DNA from: Homarus americanus | Lineage: Eukaryota > Arthropoda > Malacostraca > Decapoda > Nephropidae | DNA length: 64,000 nucleotides | Direction of reading: 5' to 3' | Assembly (NCBI RefSeq): GCF_018991925.1 | Contig: NW_024727827.1 | Span: forward strand, 225,001-289,000 | In this document: positions 19,856 through 29,874 of the stretch, in pieces | Numbering within the stretch: the stretch's first letter is position 1 | Layout of the letters: each line of letters begins with the position of its first letter | Made by a program: the position numbers and the translations under genes | The notes under the pieces: model-generated | What the model saw: only the letters and a program-made list of their open reading frames with translations | The model's database searches: none | Told to the model about the DNA's origin: nothing

Positions 19856-19965
19856 TGGGAATATTCACAGCTGCAGAGACACACAATCTGTTTTCTTTTT
19901 AGCTGCCACCGAATTTGGCTGCCACCGTATTTACCTGCCACCCTGCCATCACCTCTAGCTGGGAA

Positions 19966-20085
19966 CAAGTTTAAGCTAACACGTGTTTACTTAGCTTGAA
20001 TCATGATTAAGCTAAGATAACACGTATTTACTTAGCTGGGAAGACGATTAAGCTAAGATAACATGTGTTTACTTAGCTGGCAGAC
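19966..20085. repeat. Three tandem 41-bp units, each an inverted repeat
   Basis: Each unit runs from TTAAGCTAAG to CTTAGCT, with ACACGTGTTT, ACACGTATTT or ACATGTGTTT in the middle, so each can fold into a small hairpin. Confidence 0.75.
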
Positions 20086-20103
20086 CAAGTGTATTCTTTT
20101 AGC

Positions 20104-20106
<3 letters not shown>

Positions 20107-20161
<55 letters not shown>
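20107..20161. repeat. (GA)n microsatellite
   Basis: Pure GA run of about 55 bp. Confidence 0.97.
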
Positions 20162-20163
<2 letters not shown>

Positions 20164-20269
20164 ACTACTAGTAAGACATAGACTGATAAATGAGGGAAAT
20201 AGAGAGAGAGGAATAAATAACAGAGATATACAAGAGAGTGGAAAGGGGAGGGTAGAATGGGAAGGGTGT

Positions 20270-20475
20270 AGACAGGAAGGAAGGGCGTGGTGGGAGGGGC
20301 GTGGTGGGAGGGGCGTGGTGGGAGGGGTAGAAGACCTTTCCCAGTAACACACAGGTGGACAGATTCTCAAAGGCTATTTTTTTGTCATAGCACCGAGGAA
20401 GAGGAGGAGGAGGAGGAAGAGGAGGAAGACGTTAAACAGGAAGGAAGGAAGGAAGGAAGGAAGGAGGAGGAAGGT
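20270..20475. repeat. GGGCGTGGTGGGAG 16-bp repeat and GGA/GGAA runs
   Basis: Three to four units of GGAGGGGCGTGGTG at 20278-20330, then GGA and GGAA runs at 20396-20475. Confidence 0.85.
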
Positions 20476-20644
20476 CATTACAACACATCCCACTGAAGAT
20501 GGGACCTGACCCCCCCTTAAAGATGATTCTAGCACCCCCCCTAACACCCCCACCACACCCTCCACCCCACCCTCCACACACACACACTACTACTACTTTA
20601 CTGTCAAGTATAACGATCATCCAGCTATGATACAATGATATGAG

Positions 20645-21350
20645 TTATTAAGGATGTCAACTACTGTAGGTTGGTGAGTTCTGAGGTGACTGAAGAGGCC
20701 GATACGGGACCGGCAGAGTCGTCCACTGATGGTGCACGTGTGGGGGGCTACAGCTAGTGCGGGAGGAGCGGCGGCAGCGTCTTTCCGGCCTTAGCTCTTG
20801 TCCGCCTCGGTATACAGTCGGGCTAACTCGAAAGTATTGACACCTTCTCGTGTGGTGCTCCTCCAAGCGTTACGGTGTGGAGTAATCGTCTCCCAGGTGA
20901 GGGGGTCCATTTGGCACTTTTTCAGGTTTGTCTTAAGACTATCCTTATACCTCTTCAGTTGCCCGCCGGCGTTACGTTTACTATTCGTTAGGTGACTGTA
21001 AAGTAGCTCCTTTGGCAGTCTACTGTCGTCCATGCGGGTAACATGGCTAGTCCAGCGTAGTTGTTCATGGATAATGGTAGCCTCGATGCTCCTACAGTTG
21101 GTGTCAGCGAGAATACTGGCATCTGTTCTCTTGTCTTCCCAGCTAACTCGGAGGATGGAACGTAGACTACGTTGATGAAAGTCTTCAAGTGCCTTGAGGG
21201 GCCTCCTGTATGTGACCCATGTCTCGCTGCCATATAGCAGGGTGGGGAGGACCACTGCTCGATATACGTGTAACTTTGGAGATAATTTCAGCTCCCTACA
21301 GCTGAAGACACGGGTACGGAGTCTGCCAAAGGCTTGAGATGGGCATCTGA
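20645..21350 (-). mobile_element. LINE family D, ORF2 C-terminal half, minus strand
   Basis: A minus frame runs from about 21350 to the stop at 20791-20793 and carries VYRAVVLPTLLYGSETW, QLRWTSHVTRMDDSRLPK and GGQLKRYKDSLK, the conserved region after the RT in widespread RTE/Jockey-like LINEs. The 5' end is truncated inside this region next to a CCCTCC run. The clade is not certain from this part alone. Confidence 0.75.
20660..21345 (-). pseudogene. RT C-terminal domain of LINE D with in-frame stop
   Basis: After the TAA at 20791-20793 the same minus frame stays open and reads HTCTISGRLCRSRIGLFSH followed by LRTH, a Cys/His zinc-finger-like tail typical of the end of this ORF (usually CxxCG; here the second Cys has become Ser). 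So the stop is an internal nonsense change rather than the natural end. No catalytic RT motifs are present in the remnant. Confidence 0.65.
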
Positions 21351-21582
21351 TCCTGCTTCCCTCCCTCCCCCCTCCCTCCCCCACAAACAAGAAACACGAC
21401 ACCAATCACCAATTCACATCACGTCACCAATATTCAAACGACAGACAGACAGACAGAATACCTCATCAATAAACTATAAGGTGGATGAATTCTTAAAAAA
21501 AATGACAATCAGTTTATAGAGGACTGGATCGTGTTTACTATGTCGCGCCGAGTACTGGAGGGAATATACTAAATAAAACTAC

Positions 21583-22030
21583 AGGAGCTGGTGGTGGTGC
21601 TGGCTGTACTGGAACTGGCTGCTGGCTGTACCTGGTGGTGGTGCTGGCTGTGGTGGTGCTGGCTGCTGGACTGGGGAGCTGGGTGGGCTGGTGGTGGTGC
21701 TGGCTGCCTGGAGGGGGCTGGTGGGTGGTGCTGCTGCTGTGGAGGGGCTGGTGGTGGTGCTGGCTGTGGAGGGCTGGTGTGCTGGTGTGTGGCTGCTGGA
21801 GCAATGTACTGGAGGCTGGAGTGGTGGTGCTGGCTGTGGCTGGTGGTGGTGCTGGCTGAGAGGGGCTGGTGGTGGTGCTGGCTGGTGCTGGCTAGCTGCA
21901 CTGGAGGGGCTGGTGGTGGTGCTGGCTGTACTGGAGTGGTGGCTGCTGGCTGTGGTGGTGCTGGCTGTGGAGGGGCTGGTGGTGGTGCTGGCTGTGGAGG
22001 GCTGTGGTGGAGGGGCTGGTGGCGGTATGC
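21583..22030. repeat. 24-bp minisatellite GGGGCTGGTGGTGGTGC
   Basis: About 18 degenerate units built on GGTGGTGCTGGCTGT with insertions. The Trp/Cys/Gly-rich frames are artefacts. Confidence 0.9.
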
Positions 22031-22370
22031 CGATTCGTAGTCAGTTGTTGAGGTCAAGTCGCCGGTGTACCAAACCGATTTTTAATTAGTGTTCGTTAGT
22101 GTTAGGTTAGGTTAGTGTGGGGTGTAGGAGGAGAGAGAGAGAGAGATGTGTGGTCACAGTGGTCAGGAGGTGAGGCAGTCTTACACTAGGCCTATGTCCA
22201 GATGAACTGAGAGAATGTGGGCAACCAAAGCCCTAAGTCAAGTCTCTCCTCTCTCTCTCTCTCTCCTAGTATCAAGAGAGACTTCAACTGGACAAGAAGA
22301 AGCTATCCCACATTATCTATTTCTCTTTAACACCTGTAATTAACCTATTCTCCCTCCTCTCCCCTCCCTC
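22031..22370. other. Non-coding stretch with GA/CT runs
   Basis: Short GA (22131-22147) and CT (22250-22265) runs and a TTAGG pair near 22103. No gene is seen. Confidence 0.5.
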
Positions 22371-22374
22371 ATCT

Positions 22375-22635
22375 CCCTCCCTCAGCCTCACCTCAGCCTC
22401 ACCTCAGCCCCACCTCAACCTCACCTCAGCCCCACCTCAGCCTCACCTCAGCCCGGCATCTCAAGTGCTACGGTCTGTTGAACACATGCTCAAAGGGCCT
22501 TCCTCACTTAACCGGCCAGGTAGGTATGGCCAGGTAGGTATGGCCAGGCAGGTATGGCCAGGTAGGTATGGCCAACCTAACCTAACCTAACGTAACCCTA
22601 ACCTAACCTAACCTAAACCTAACCTAACCTAACGG
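22375..22635. repeat. CCTCACCTCAG repeat, 14-bp GGCCAGGTAGGTAT repeat, CCTAA run
   Basis: Three successive tandem blocks: CCTCACCTCAGC 22383-22450, GGCCAGGTAGGTAT four times 22515-22573, telomere-like CCTAA 22574-22633. Confidence 0.9.
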
Positions 22636-22721
22636 AGGAAGATGTCGAGGGGGGGGGGTGGTGGTGGTGGTCGGCCAGCACGACGATAATTTACATATTT
22701 ACACTTGGTTGACCACGTACA

Positions 22722-22870
22722 CACACACAGGTACACACACACACACACACACACGCGCGTACACACACAACAATGCTACACAACACACAGAGGGGATGAA
22801 GGGCGTAAGCGGTTAAAGAGGAAGAGAGAGAGAGAGGAGGAATAGAGAGAAAGAGAGAGAGAGAGATCTA
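22722..22870. repeat. (CA)n and (GA)n runs
   Basis: CA run about 22722-22770, GA runs 22823-22866. Confidence 0.9.
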
Positions 22871-22899
22871 ACCCACACCATCAACATATTGAGACAACT

Positions 22900-23300
22900 G
22901 GCGATATCTGGCAACTCATCCTATAATCAAACCAGCATTCATCTTTAAAATAAATAAATCACAATGACAATAAACATCTAAAAACAAAAATAAAACAGAT
23001 AAAACACAAATAAAAACATAAAACAAAAAATAAACACCATCTAAATCCATTAAATAACTCTATATCATTAAACAAACCATAAAAACGATATCAAAAACAG
23101 ATACGGCAACAAGGAACGCTAGGTGACGTCATCGAGATTCCAAGCGTTCGTGTAGAGTGTCAACAAATCCGAGGAATGGCGACTACACCTGTTGGCTCGC
23201 TTCTTACGGTGGTCTTAAGTCCAAGTTCAATGTTTCTACCGTTTTGAAGTGTTTTAGAGGCATCGATTGACTTAACTTTAGCTTTGAATGAGTGTGTGAG
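22900..23300. other. AT-rich single-copy stretch with a CRE and a small ORF
   Basis: A-rich (AAATAAAAC words) to about 23100, then a CpG-containing part with TGACGTCA at 23124-23131 and a 23-codon ATG frame at 23176-23247 beginning MATTPVGSLL. No splice site is convincing. Confidence 0.3.
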
Positions 23301-23309
23301 TGTATGTAA

Positions 23310-23582
23310 GTGCATTTTGCGTGTGTGTGTGTGTATGTAAGTGTTGGGTTAGTTTCGTCCTGCGTGTGTGTGTGTGTGTGTGTGTGTGTGAGTTACTCCT
23401 AGCTCAGGAGACCGGGAGGGAGGGATGGAGGGAGCCTTGTTAACCTAAGGGAGGGAAGAAGGGAGGAAAAGAGGGTGAGATGGAAGACCGAGGGAAGGAG
23501 GAAGGGAGGGAGGGAGGAAGAAGCTCTGGGGTCTACCTGGTAACAGAGGTACTTTAGCCTACGGTCCGGTGTGTGTGTGTGT
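23310..23582. repeat. (GT)n runs and polypurine tract
   Basis: GT runs near 23318-23332, 23362-23390 and 23567-23582, with a GGGA/GGAA tract 23400-23525 between. Confidence 0.9.
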
Positions 23583-24806
23583 AGTTGCTTCACAAGCGGG
23601 CGTTCATGTCTAACTAATCTATTAACATTCTGTTCATCTGTTTTCGAATCAGTGGACGAGGGGCACAATTATGATGTGGTATATCTCGACTTTAGCAAAG
23701 CCTTCGACAGAGTCCCCCACGAAAGACTAATAAGAAAAGTGGAGGCTCACGGCATTAAAGGTGACATCCTTAAATGGATTAGGGCGTGGTTACAGGACAG
23801 GAAACAGCGAGTGAGCATAAGCGGCACTAAATCCCATTGGAGTAACGTCACTAGTGGAGTTCCCCAAGGCTCAGTACTTGGACCATTATTATTTATTATA
23901 TACATAAACGACATAGATATCGGCGTAGACAGCAACATAAGGAAATTTGCTGATGACACTAAAATAGGACGTGTAATTAAATCTGACGAGGACTCCGTAA
24001 ACTACAGGAGGATCTAAACAAATTTTTCGAATGGTCTGAAAAATAGCAGATGAAATTCAATGTGGACAAATGTAAAGTACTCAGTATAGGAGATGTAAAC
24101 AGGGAAACCAGATACCAGATGAACAACGATGTTATTGAGAAATCCGACTGCGAGAAAGATTTAGGAGTAATGATAAGTAGGAACCTTAAGCCAAGTCAGC
24201 AATGTGTATTTGCTCGAAACAAGGCTAATAAAGTACTTGGGTTCATACAAAGGAGTGTTAGTTACAAGACTAGCGAGGTCATCCTAAAACTATATCTTCT
24301 TGTTAGACCTCACTTGGATTACGCAGTTCAGTTCTGGTCACCGTATTACAGAATGGATATAGAATCCTTGGAAAGAATCCAGAGGACAATGACAAGACTA
24401 ATCCCGGGCATTAGGAAAGTTGAGTACAGAGACAGGTTAAAGCATCTTAATGTGCACTCCCTCGAGAGACGTAGAGTGAGGGGCGACCTGATAGAGGTGT
24501 ATAAATGGAAGTCAGGGCTAAACAAAGGTGACATTACAAAGGTACTCAAACTATCCAACCAGGAGCGAACTCGTAACAATGGTTTTAAATTACACAAATT
24601 TAGATTTAGGCGTGAAATAGGTAAACATTGGTTTGGAAATAGAGTAGTGGACGAGTGGAACAAGTTACCAAACATCATCATTAACTCTAATACGCTGGAT
24701 AGCTTCAAACACAGGTTGGGTGGATATATGAGCGATAGAGGTTGGGTGTAAACGGGACTGTCCAGTATGACCCGCTGCAGTGTCCTCCATTCTTATGTTC
24801 TTATGT
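23583..24806 (+). mobile_element. CR1-like LINE subfamily A, best-preserved copy, 5'-truncated
   Basis: Starts directly after a (GT)n run, within the RT fingers (SGRSCLTNLLTF), and runs through the whole palm and C-terminal region to the 3' terminus CATTCTTATGTTCTTATG at about 24788-24806. The whole coding part is recoverable in two frames with few lesions, so this is the youngest LINE in the window. A B fragment follows without a gap. Confidence 0.9.
23586..24751 (+). pseudogene. Reverse transcriptase of CR1-like subfamily A, two lesions
   Basis: Motif A is YLDFSKAFDRVPHERL, motif B SGVPQGSVLGPLLF, catalytic motif KFADDTKIG (about 23941-23970). The first frame ends at 24015-24017 because of a frameshift near 23995. 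The second part (24050-24751) holds CEKDLGVMISRNLKPSQQC, VRPHLDYAVQFWSPYY, SLERRRVRGDLIEVYKW and RVVDEWNKLPN and ends YMSDRGWV. A TAG at 24044-24046 stands where related elements have Trp. The endonuclease half is missing. RT would act in target-primed reverse transcription of the element RNA. Confidence 0.88.
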
Positions 24807-24807
24807 A

Positions 24808-25327
24808 TGTCGACTTGTGAAAGAGACCTAGGGGTACTTGTAAGCCCGGACCTACGGCCTAGAAAACAGTGCGTTAATGTTCGAAATAAAGCAAACAGAG
24901 TATTGGGTTTTATATATAGAAGTGTAAGTAACAAGAGTGCAGAGGTCTTATTGCAACTATATCTTGCGCTAGTCAGGCCGCACCTCCATTATGATGTGCT
25001 CTTATTATAGAATGGATATCAATTCACTAGAGTCGGTGCAGCGAAGAATGACGAAAATGATTCCGGGACTTAGAAACCTTCCATATCAGGATAGGTTAAA
25101 GAAACTAACTTGCATTCCCTAGAATTAGGAAGAAACTGGTTCACAAATAGGGTGGTGGACGAGTGGAACAAGCTTAGCAACTTTGTAGTAAGTGCGGGAA
25201 CTCTGGAAAGTTTCAAAAGGAGGCTGGATAGATTCATGGATGATAGAGAGTGGTAGTAACTCTCGACAGGAGCTGCCATGCACAGGCCAACCGGCTTATT
25301 GCAGACTCCTTATTTTCTTATGTTCTT
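24808..25327 (+). mobile_element. CR1-like B fragment abutting A head-to-tail
   Basis: Begins TCGACTTGTGAAAGAGACC (STCERDLGVLVSPDLRPRKQC), continues to SVNKS and VRPHL, has an internal deletion near 24995-25005 and another near 25122, and ends at the B 3' terminus TTATTTTCTTATGTTCTTA at about 25310-25327. Confidence 0.85.
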
Positions 25328-25454
25328 ATTCCATTTCTCACCTGAGTAGTTAAGGTAAATTGAAGGTCAGGTAACTCAAGGGGCTCTGGTGATAAGGGGG
25401 TGAGGGGGTAGGGAGGGGTAGGGGGTTAGGACTTGACTGCTTCTATACCTGGCG

Positions 25455-25735
25455 TCAGTGTGTGTCCCGAGGGGGGGGTCCTTTTCACCTGTGGAGGGGG
25501 GGGAGGGGGAGGGGAGGAGGGAGGAGGAGAAAAAAGAGGAGGGGGAGGAAGAAGAGATAGAGGGTGGGGGAAGAGGGAAGGATAGAACTGACCCTCTCTC
25601 CCCCACCACCACCACTCTCTCTACCCCCACCACCTCCCCCTCTGTATCTCTCTCTCTCATCTCCCCCCCTCCCTCACCTCGTCCCTCCCTCTCCCTAACT
25701 CGCGCCCTGAGGGAGAGGGAGGGACGGTATGTACT
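25455..25735. repeat. Polypurine tract then CCCTCC/CTCT tract
   Basis: GGGA/GGAGG 25490-25575 followed by CTCTC/CCCCACC 25590-25700, another purine-pyrimidine switch. Confidence 0.85.
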
Positions 25736-25759
25736 AGAGGCTCACGGTTTGCCAGCCTC

Positions 25760-25970
25760 CTGTACTGTCTGTCTGCTTGGCTCTATGTCCGTCTGTCTGT
25801 CTGTCCATCTTAAGTATTCTACACTGTATATTTATCTGTTTCTGTCTGTCTGTCTGTCCGTCTGTCTGTCTGTCCGTCTGTCTGTCTGTCAATCAGTCGA
25901 CCTCACAGTTATCAGTCAGTCAGTCAGTCAAGAGTTCTGAAGACCACAGGTGTTACGACAGGTGAAGGAG

Positions 25971-26006
<36 letters not shown>

Positions 26007-26135
26007 TCCAAGCATCTACACACACCTCCACACAAACACGTACACACACACCCACACACGTACACACAATGAAGGCCTCATCATAGATTCACACACGCAC
26101 ACACACGTACGTACACAACACACACTTGCTATTAA
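25760..26135. repeat. (TCTG)n/(CAGT)n and (CA)n microsatellites
   Basis: TCTG runs 25790-25800 and 25840-25890, CAGT near 25905-25928, CA-rich 25975-26130. Confidence 0.93.
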
Positions 26136-26227
26136 TAACTTAACAGGTACACATAACTTAACAGGTACACACAACTAGCTTGATCAATGAGTTGTGGCCA
26201 ATCACCACCCAACACTACACTCACACT

Positions 26228-26240
26228 ATTATTATTGTTA

Positions 26241-26272
<32 letters not shown>

Positions 26273-26394
26273 GATATTATTATTGTTTTTATTATTGTTG
26301 TTATTATTATTATTGTTATCATTATTGTTATTATTGTTATTATTAATTTTATTATTATTGTTATTATTATTATTATTGTTATTATTGTCATTCT
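26228..26394. repeat. (ATT)n/(GTT)n microsatellite
   Basis: ATT triplets with scattered GTT. The frames of Leu, Ile or Asn repeats are artefacts. Confidence 0.97.
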
Positions 26395-27085
26395 TAAAAC
26401 TCTCATAGGCTCGTCGCCCCTGAATCGCATCAACCCACCAATCAGTGTCCAGCACCACTCGCCCCCATCATCGTGACGAGTATAATAAACCAGGACAACT
26501 CGTACCTCCCCCTCCCCGCTCCCACCTCTTCATTAAACCTGCTCCCAGACACACTCCCCGCCGCGGGTATTAACATTCAGGAGACTCGTTGAACGTCGGA
26601 TTTGCAACATGAGCTTAGGCGACGCGTTAAACATTCAAGAGGAGGAGAGGCGACATTTTGCCCCGTCCGCCTGGCTGGGGTATGGCCGCCTGGTGATGCC
26701 AAGTGCCTCAATTGTTTTCTAATTATAAATCACTCTAATTACTTAACTAGGGCTGTTTGAGTGGTCTAATTGCCATAGTTATATTCGGTAATTTAACGTA
26801 ATCAGGTTATACTTGTATCATCGGCGTGTTTTCTGTATTTTAACGTAAGATTAATGTCCCAATGCCCCTACTCTCTCTCACAGGGACTCTTAAACTCTTC
26901 ATAAAAATTGAGTCGATTAAAGGGGGAAAAATACAAGAATTAATCCCTTGTTTACATTACTGGGTTCCAATAATGCTGGCGATCCTATGACGTCACATTT
27001 TACCTGTGTTACTTACCTGTGGGTTACTTAATTATGCTACTTGACTGACTGATTAACTAATTGACTTGACTGACCTGACTGATTG
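26395..27085. other. Single-copy stretch with a CpG-containing patch, small ORF and CRE
   Basis: 26560-26700 is the most GC/CpG-rich part. It holds a 37-codon ATG frame at 26609-26722 that begins MSLGDALNIQEEERRHF and is not low complexity. A TGACGTCA lies at 26988-26995. It could be a first exon, but no strong donor is seen. Confidence 0.25.
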
Positions 27086-27089
27086 ACTG

Positions 27090-27360
27090 ACAACAACCAC
27101 ATCTACCACCCTCCACCACTACCACCACCACTACCACCACCACAACTACCACCACCACAACTACCACCCTCCACCACTACCACCACCACTATCACCATAA
27201 CTACCACCCTCCACCACTATCACCACCACTACAACCACAACTACCACCCTCCACCACTATCACCTACCACTCACAACCACAACTACCACCTCCACCACCA
27301 CCTCCACCACTATCACCACCACTCACAACCACAACCACCACCTCCACCCCACCAATGACT
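27090..27360. repeat. CCACCT/CCACTA trinucleotide-based minisatellite
   Basis: Units of CTACCACCCTCCACCACTAT recur about five times, with ACAACCACAA between. Confidence 0.9.
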
Positions 27361-27464
27361 ACTCACCACCACTATCACCACAATCTTACTGACTTTCATC
27401 TACACCTTTATCTTATCTTATATCTCATTCCCACCTTTATCAGGTCTTATCTCACCTCCTTCCC

Positions 27465-27680
27465 CACCTGTCCTCCACCTGTCTCACCTGTCTCTCACCT
27501 GTCTCACACCTGTCTCACACCTGTCTCACCTGTCTCACCTGTCTCACACCTGTCTCCTCACCTGTCTCCACCTGTCTCACAATCTGTCTCACCTGTCCAC
27601 ACCTGCCCCACACCTGTCTCACACCTGCTTCACACCTGTCTCACACCTGTCTCAATAATCTGTCTCTCTCACCTGTTTTG
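27465..27680. repeat. ACCTGTCTC minisatellite (9-12 bp)
   Basis: About 17 units CACCTGTCTCA with one- to three-base length variation. Confidence 0.9.
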
Positions 27681-27739
27681 TCTACAGTGCTATGCCTGTT
27701 CTGGTTGCCCATTACGGGATAGGTTAGTTAGCTGAAGTT

Positions 27740-27880
27740 AGGGTTTAAAGGTTAGGTTAGGTTAGGTTAGGTTGGGGGCTTGTTAGTTAGCTTAGGTTGG
27801 GGGGTTAGGCTAGGTTAAATCAAAGACAAGTCCGGAATAACAATAACAACAACAATACCAATAACAACAACCTCCCCAAT
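27740..27880. repeat. TTAGG run and AATAAC repeat
   Basis: GGTTAGGTTAGGTTAGG at about 27750-27772, then AATAACAAC repeats 27836-27870. Confidence 0.85.
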
Positions 27881-28045
27881 ATGGTCGGGGTTGTGTTGAT
27901 TTGTTTGTTTACTTTACCTTTGTTTTGTTTTTTCATCTAGAGAGAGAGAGAGAGAGGAGGTTAGTGGGGAGGGGTGAGTAATAAAACACCCCCCTCCCTC
28001 CCCCGCCCTAATAAAACACAATTGGATGGGTTTAAGCAGGTTTAG

Positions 28046-28047
<2 letters not shown>

Positions 28048-28081
<34 letters not shown>

Positions 28082-28281
28082 CCCATCACGCCCACGGCCC
28101 TTCAGTCATGGGTACACACAACACTTAACTTTCTCTACTGTGGGCGTGGGTAAAGCCCTCACGCACGCCCATGCTCGAGGGGTACACATTCCCACACGCC
28201 CCTATACGCCCCCACACGCCCTCACACGCCCTCACACGCCCCCACACGCCCTCATGCTAAATAGCTTCTAACTGGTAATGT

Positions 28282-28343
<62 letters not shown>

Positions 28344-28345
28344 TT
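28048..28345. repeat. (CA)n, 10-bp ACACGCCCTC repeat and (GA)n
   Basis: CA run 28048-28078, about six CACACGCCC units 28190-28255, GA run 28284-28340. Confidence 0.93.
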
Positions 28346-28424
28346 GGGTCTTCTTAAATGAGATAGTCAGTCGAGGTCTTTGGCTTATGAGACTCTCTCT
28401 CTCTCTCTTTTACTTTTACACACA

Positions 28425-28475
28425 CACACAGGGAGGGGAAGGAGGGGGAGGGGAAGGGGAAGGAGGGGGAGGAAG
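28425..28475. repeat. (CA)n and GGGGAA purine repeat
   Basis: Short CA run then GGAGGGGAAGG units. Confidence 0.8.
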
Positions 28476-28509
28476 TAGTACCTCTTAGAATACACTCCAG
28501 GTGAAATAT

Positions 28510-28815
28510 GTAGTCTTAGCTAATTAAGGACCGTCACTCACCTGTAACTAACCCGTCACTCATCCTTCACTCACATGTCACTCACCCGTTGCTCACCTGT
28601 CAATCACCTGTCACTCACCCTTCACTCACCTGTCAATCACCTGTCACTCACCCTTCACTCACCCTTCACACACATGTCACTCACCCTTCACTCACATGTC
28701 ACTAATCCGTCACTCACCTGTAAATCATCCGTCACTCACCTGTAACTCACCCGTCACTCAACCTGCCGACACCTCAGCTGGGAGTACACATCAAGACCGT
28801 CACTCACCTGTAGAA
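28510..28815. repeat. CACTCACCTGT minisatellite
   Basis: About 25 units of CACTCACCTGT or CACTCACCCTT, period about 11 bp. Confidence 0.9.
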
Positions 28816-28821
28816 ACGAAA

Positions 28822-28845
28822 TTATCATTATTATTATTATTGTTA

Positions 28846-28877
<32 letters not shown>

Positions 28878-28920
28878 TAAGTTTTTATTATTAGTATTAT
28901 TATTGTTATTATTATTATTA
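28822..28920. repeat. (ATT)n microsatellite
   Basis: ATT triplets with a few GTT. Confidence 0.95.
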
Positions 28921-29030
28921 CCCTGTAAGACCATCAGCCTGTACACCTCACCTGGCAGGACACGGAAGAGGTTATCAGGCAGGTTAGTCATGACGGCGCT
29001 GCTCCACTAAATTACAGGCCGCCGCCAACA

Positions 29031-29104
29031 CCAAGATGGCGGCCCCTGGCGACGCCTTCCTCCCGCACCTTCATACCGCAACCTTCCTCCCGCACCTTCA
29101 GTAG
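29031..29104 (+). other. AAGATGGCGGC word opening a 22-codon frame
   Basis: CCAAGATGGCGGC at 29031-29043 is a YY1/Pho-type word. Its ATG (29036) opens a frame MAAPGDAFLPHL that ends at TAG 29102-29104. The frame contains a 26-bp direct repeat (CCTTCCTCCCGCACCTTCA twice), so it may be chance. Confidence 0.2.
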
Positions 29105-29219
29105 CTCTTTCATTTATCCTGCCGGGTTTCATTGGTTAAGGAATTCCACGCGTTTCAAGCATGACGAGTGCTGATTGGTTCCTGACCCTGTAGGCTGGTC
29201 CTCCCTCTCTCTCACTTTT

Positions 29220-29362
29220 GGACTTCCACACGTCACCCCCTCCTCCTCCTCCACACGTCACCCTCCTCCACACGTCACCCCCTCCACACGTCACCCCCCT
29301 CCACACGCCACCCTCCTCCCTCCACACGTCACCCCCCTCCTCCCTCCACACGTCACCCTCCC
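29220..29362. repeat. CCTCCACACGTCACCC minisatellite
   Basis: About eight units with variable CCT content. Confidence 0.92.
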
Positions 29363-29439
29363 TTAACAAGCGTAACTACCCTACAGGAATACTTTCAAAC
29401 TGTTCTTAATTAATGGTAGTTTAACTGACCAGTCAGCCT

Positions 29440-29655
29440 CTCACCACTCACCCCACCTCACCGCACTGCACCGCACTCCACTCCACCCTCACCCCACCTC
29501 ACCCCACCTCCCTCCTCGCGCCTCACCTCACCTCACTGCACCTCCCACATCTCACTCACCTCACTGCACCTTACCTCACCTCACCTCACTGCACCTCCTC
29601 CTCACCTCACCACCACCTCACCTCACCTCACTCACCTCTCCTCACCTCACACCCA
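29440..29655. repeat. CCTCACCTCACTGCA minisatellite
   Basis: ACCTCACCTCACTGCACC units with variable spacing. Confidence 0.9.
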
Positions 29656-29694
29656 AACCTTCCTTCCTTCCTCTTCACGGGCAGCCAACAACCT

Positions 29695-29805
29695 GATGGC
29701 AGGCTGGGTGGGTGGGTGGGTGGCAGGTTGGGTGGCAGTGCAGGCAGGCTGCAGGCTGGGTGGGTGGCAGGCTGCGTGGCAGGCAGGCTGGGTGGGTGGC
29801 AGGTC
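29695..29805. repeat. GGCAGGCTGGGTGGGTGGCA repeat
   Basis: Four to five units rich in GGGTGGGTGG, with G-quadruplex potential. Confidence 0.88.
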
Positions 29806-29874
29806 AGTAGCAACACCCGGATCTAAAATTCCAGACGACAAGATTCCTTCATGGCTGTACCTGGACTCTGGAGT

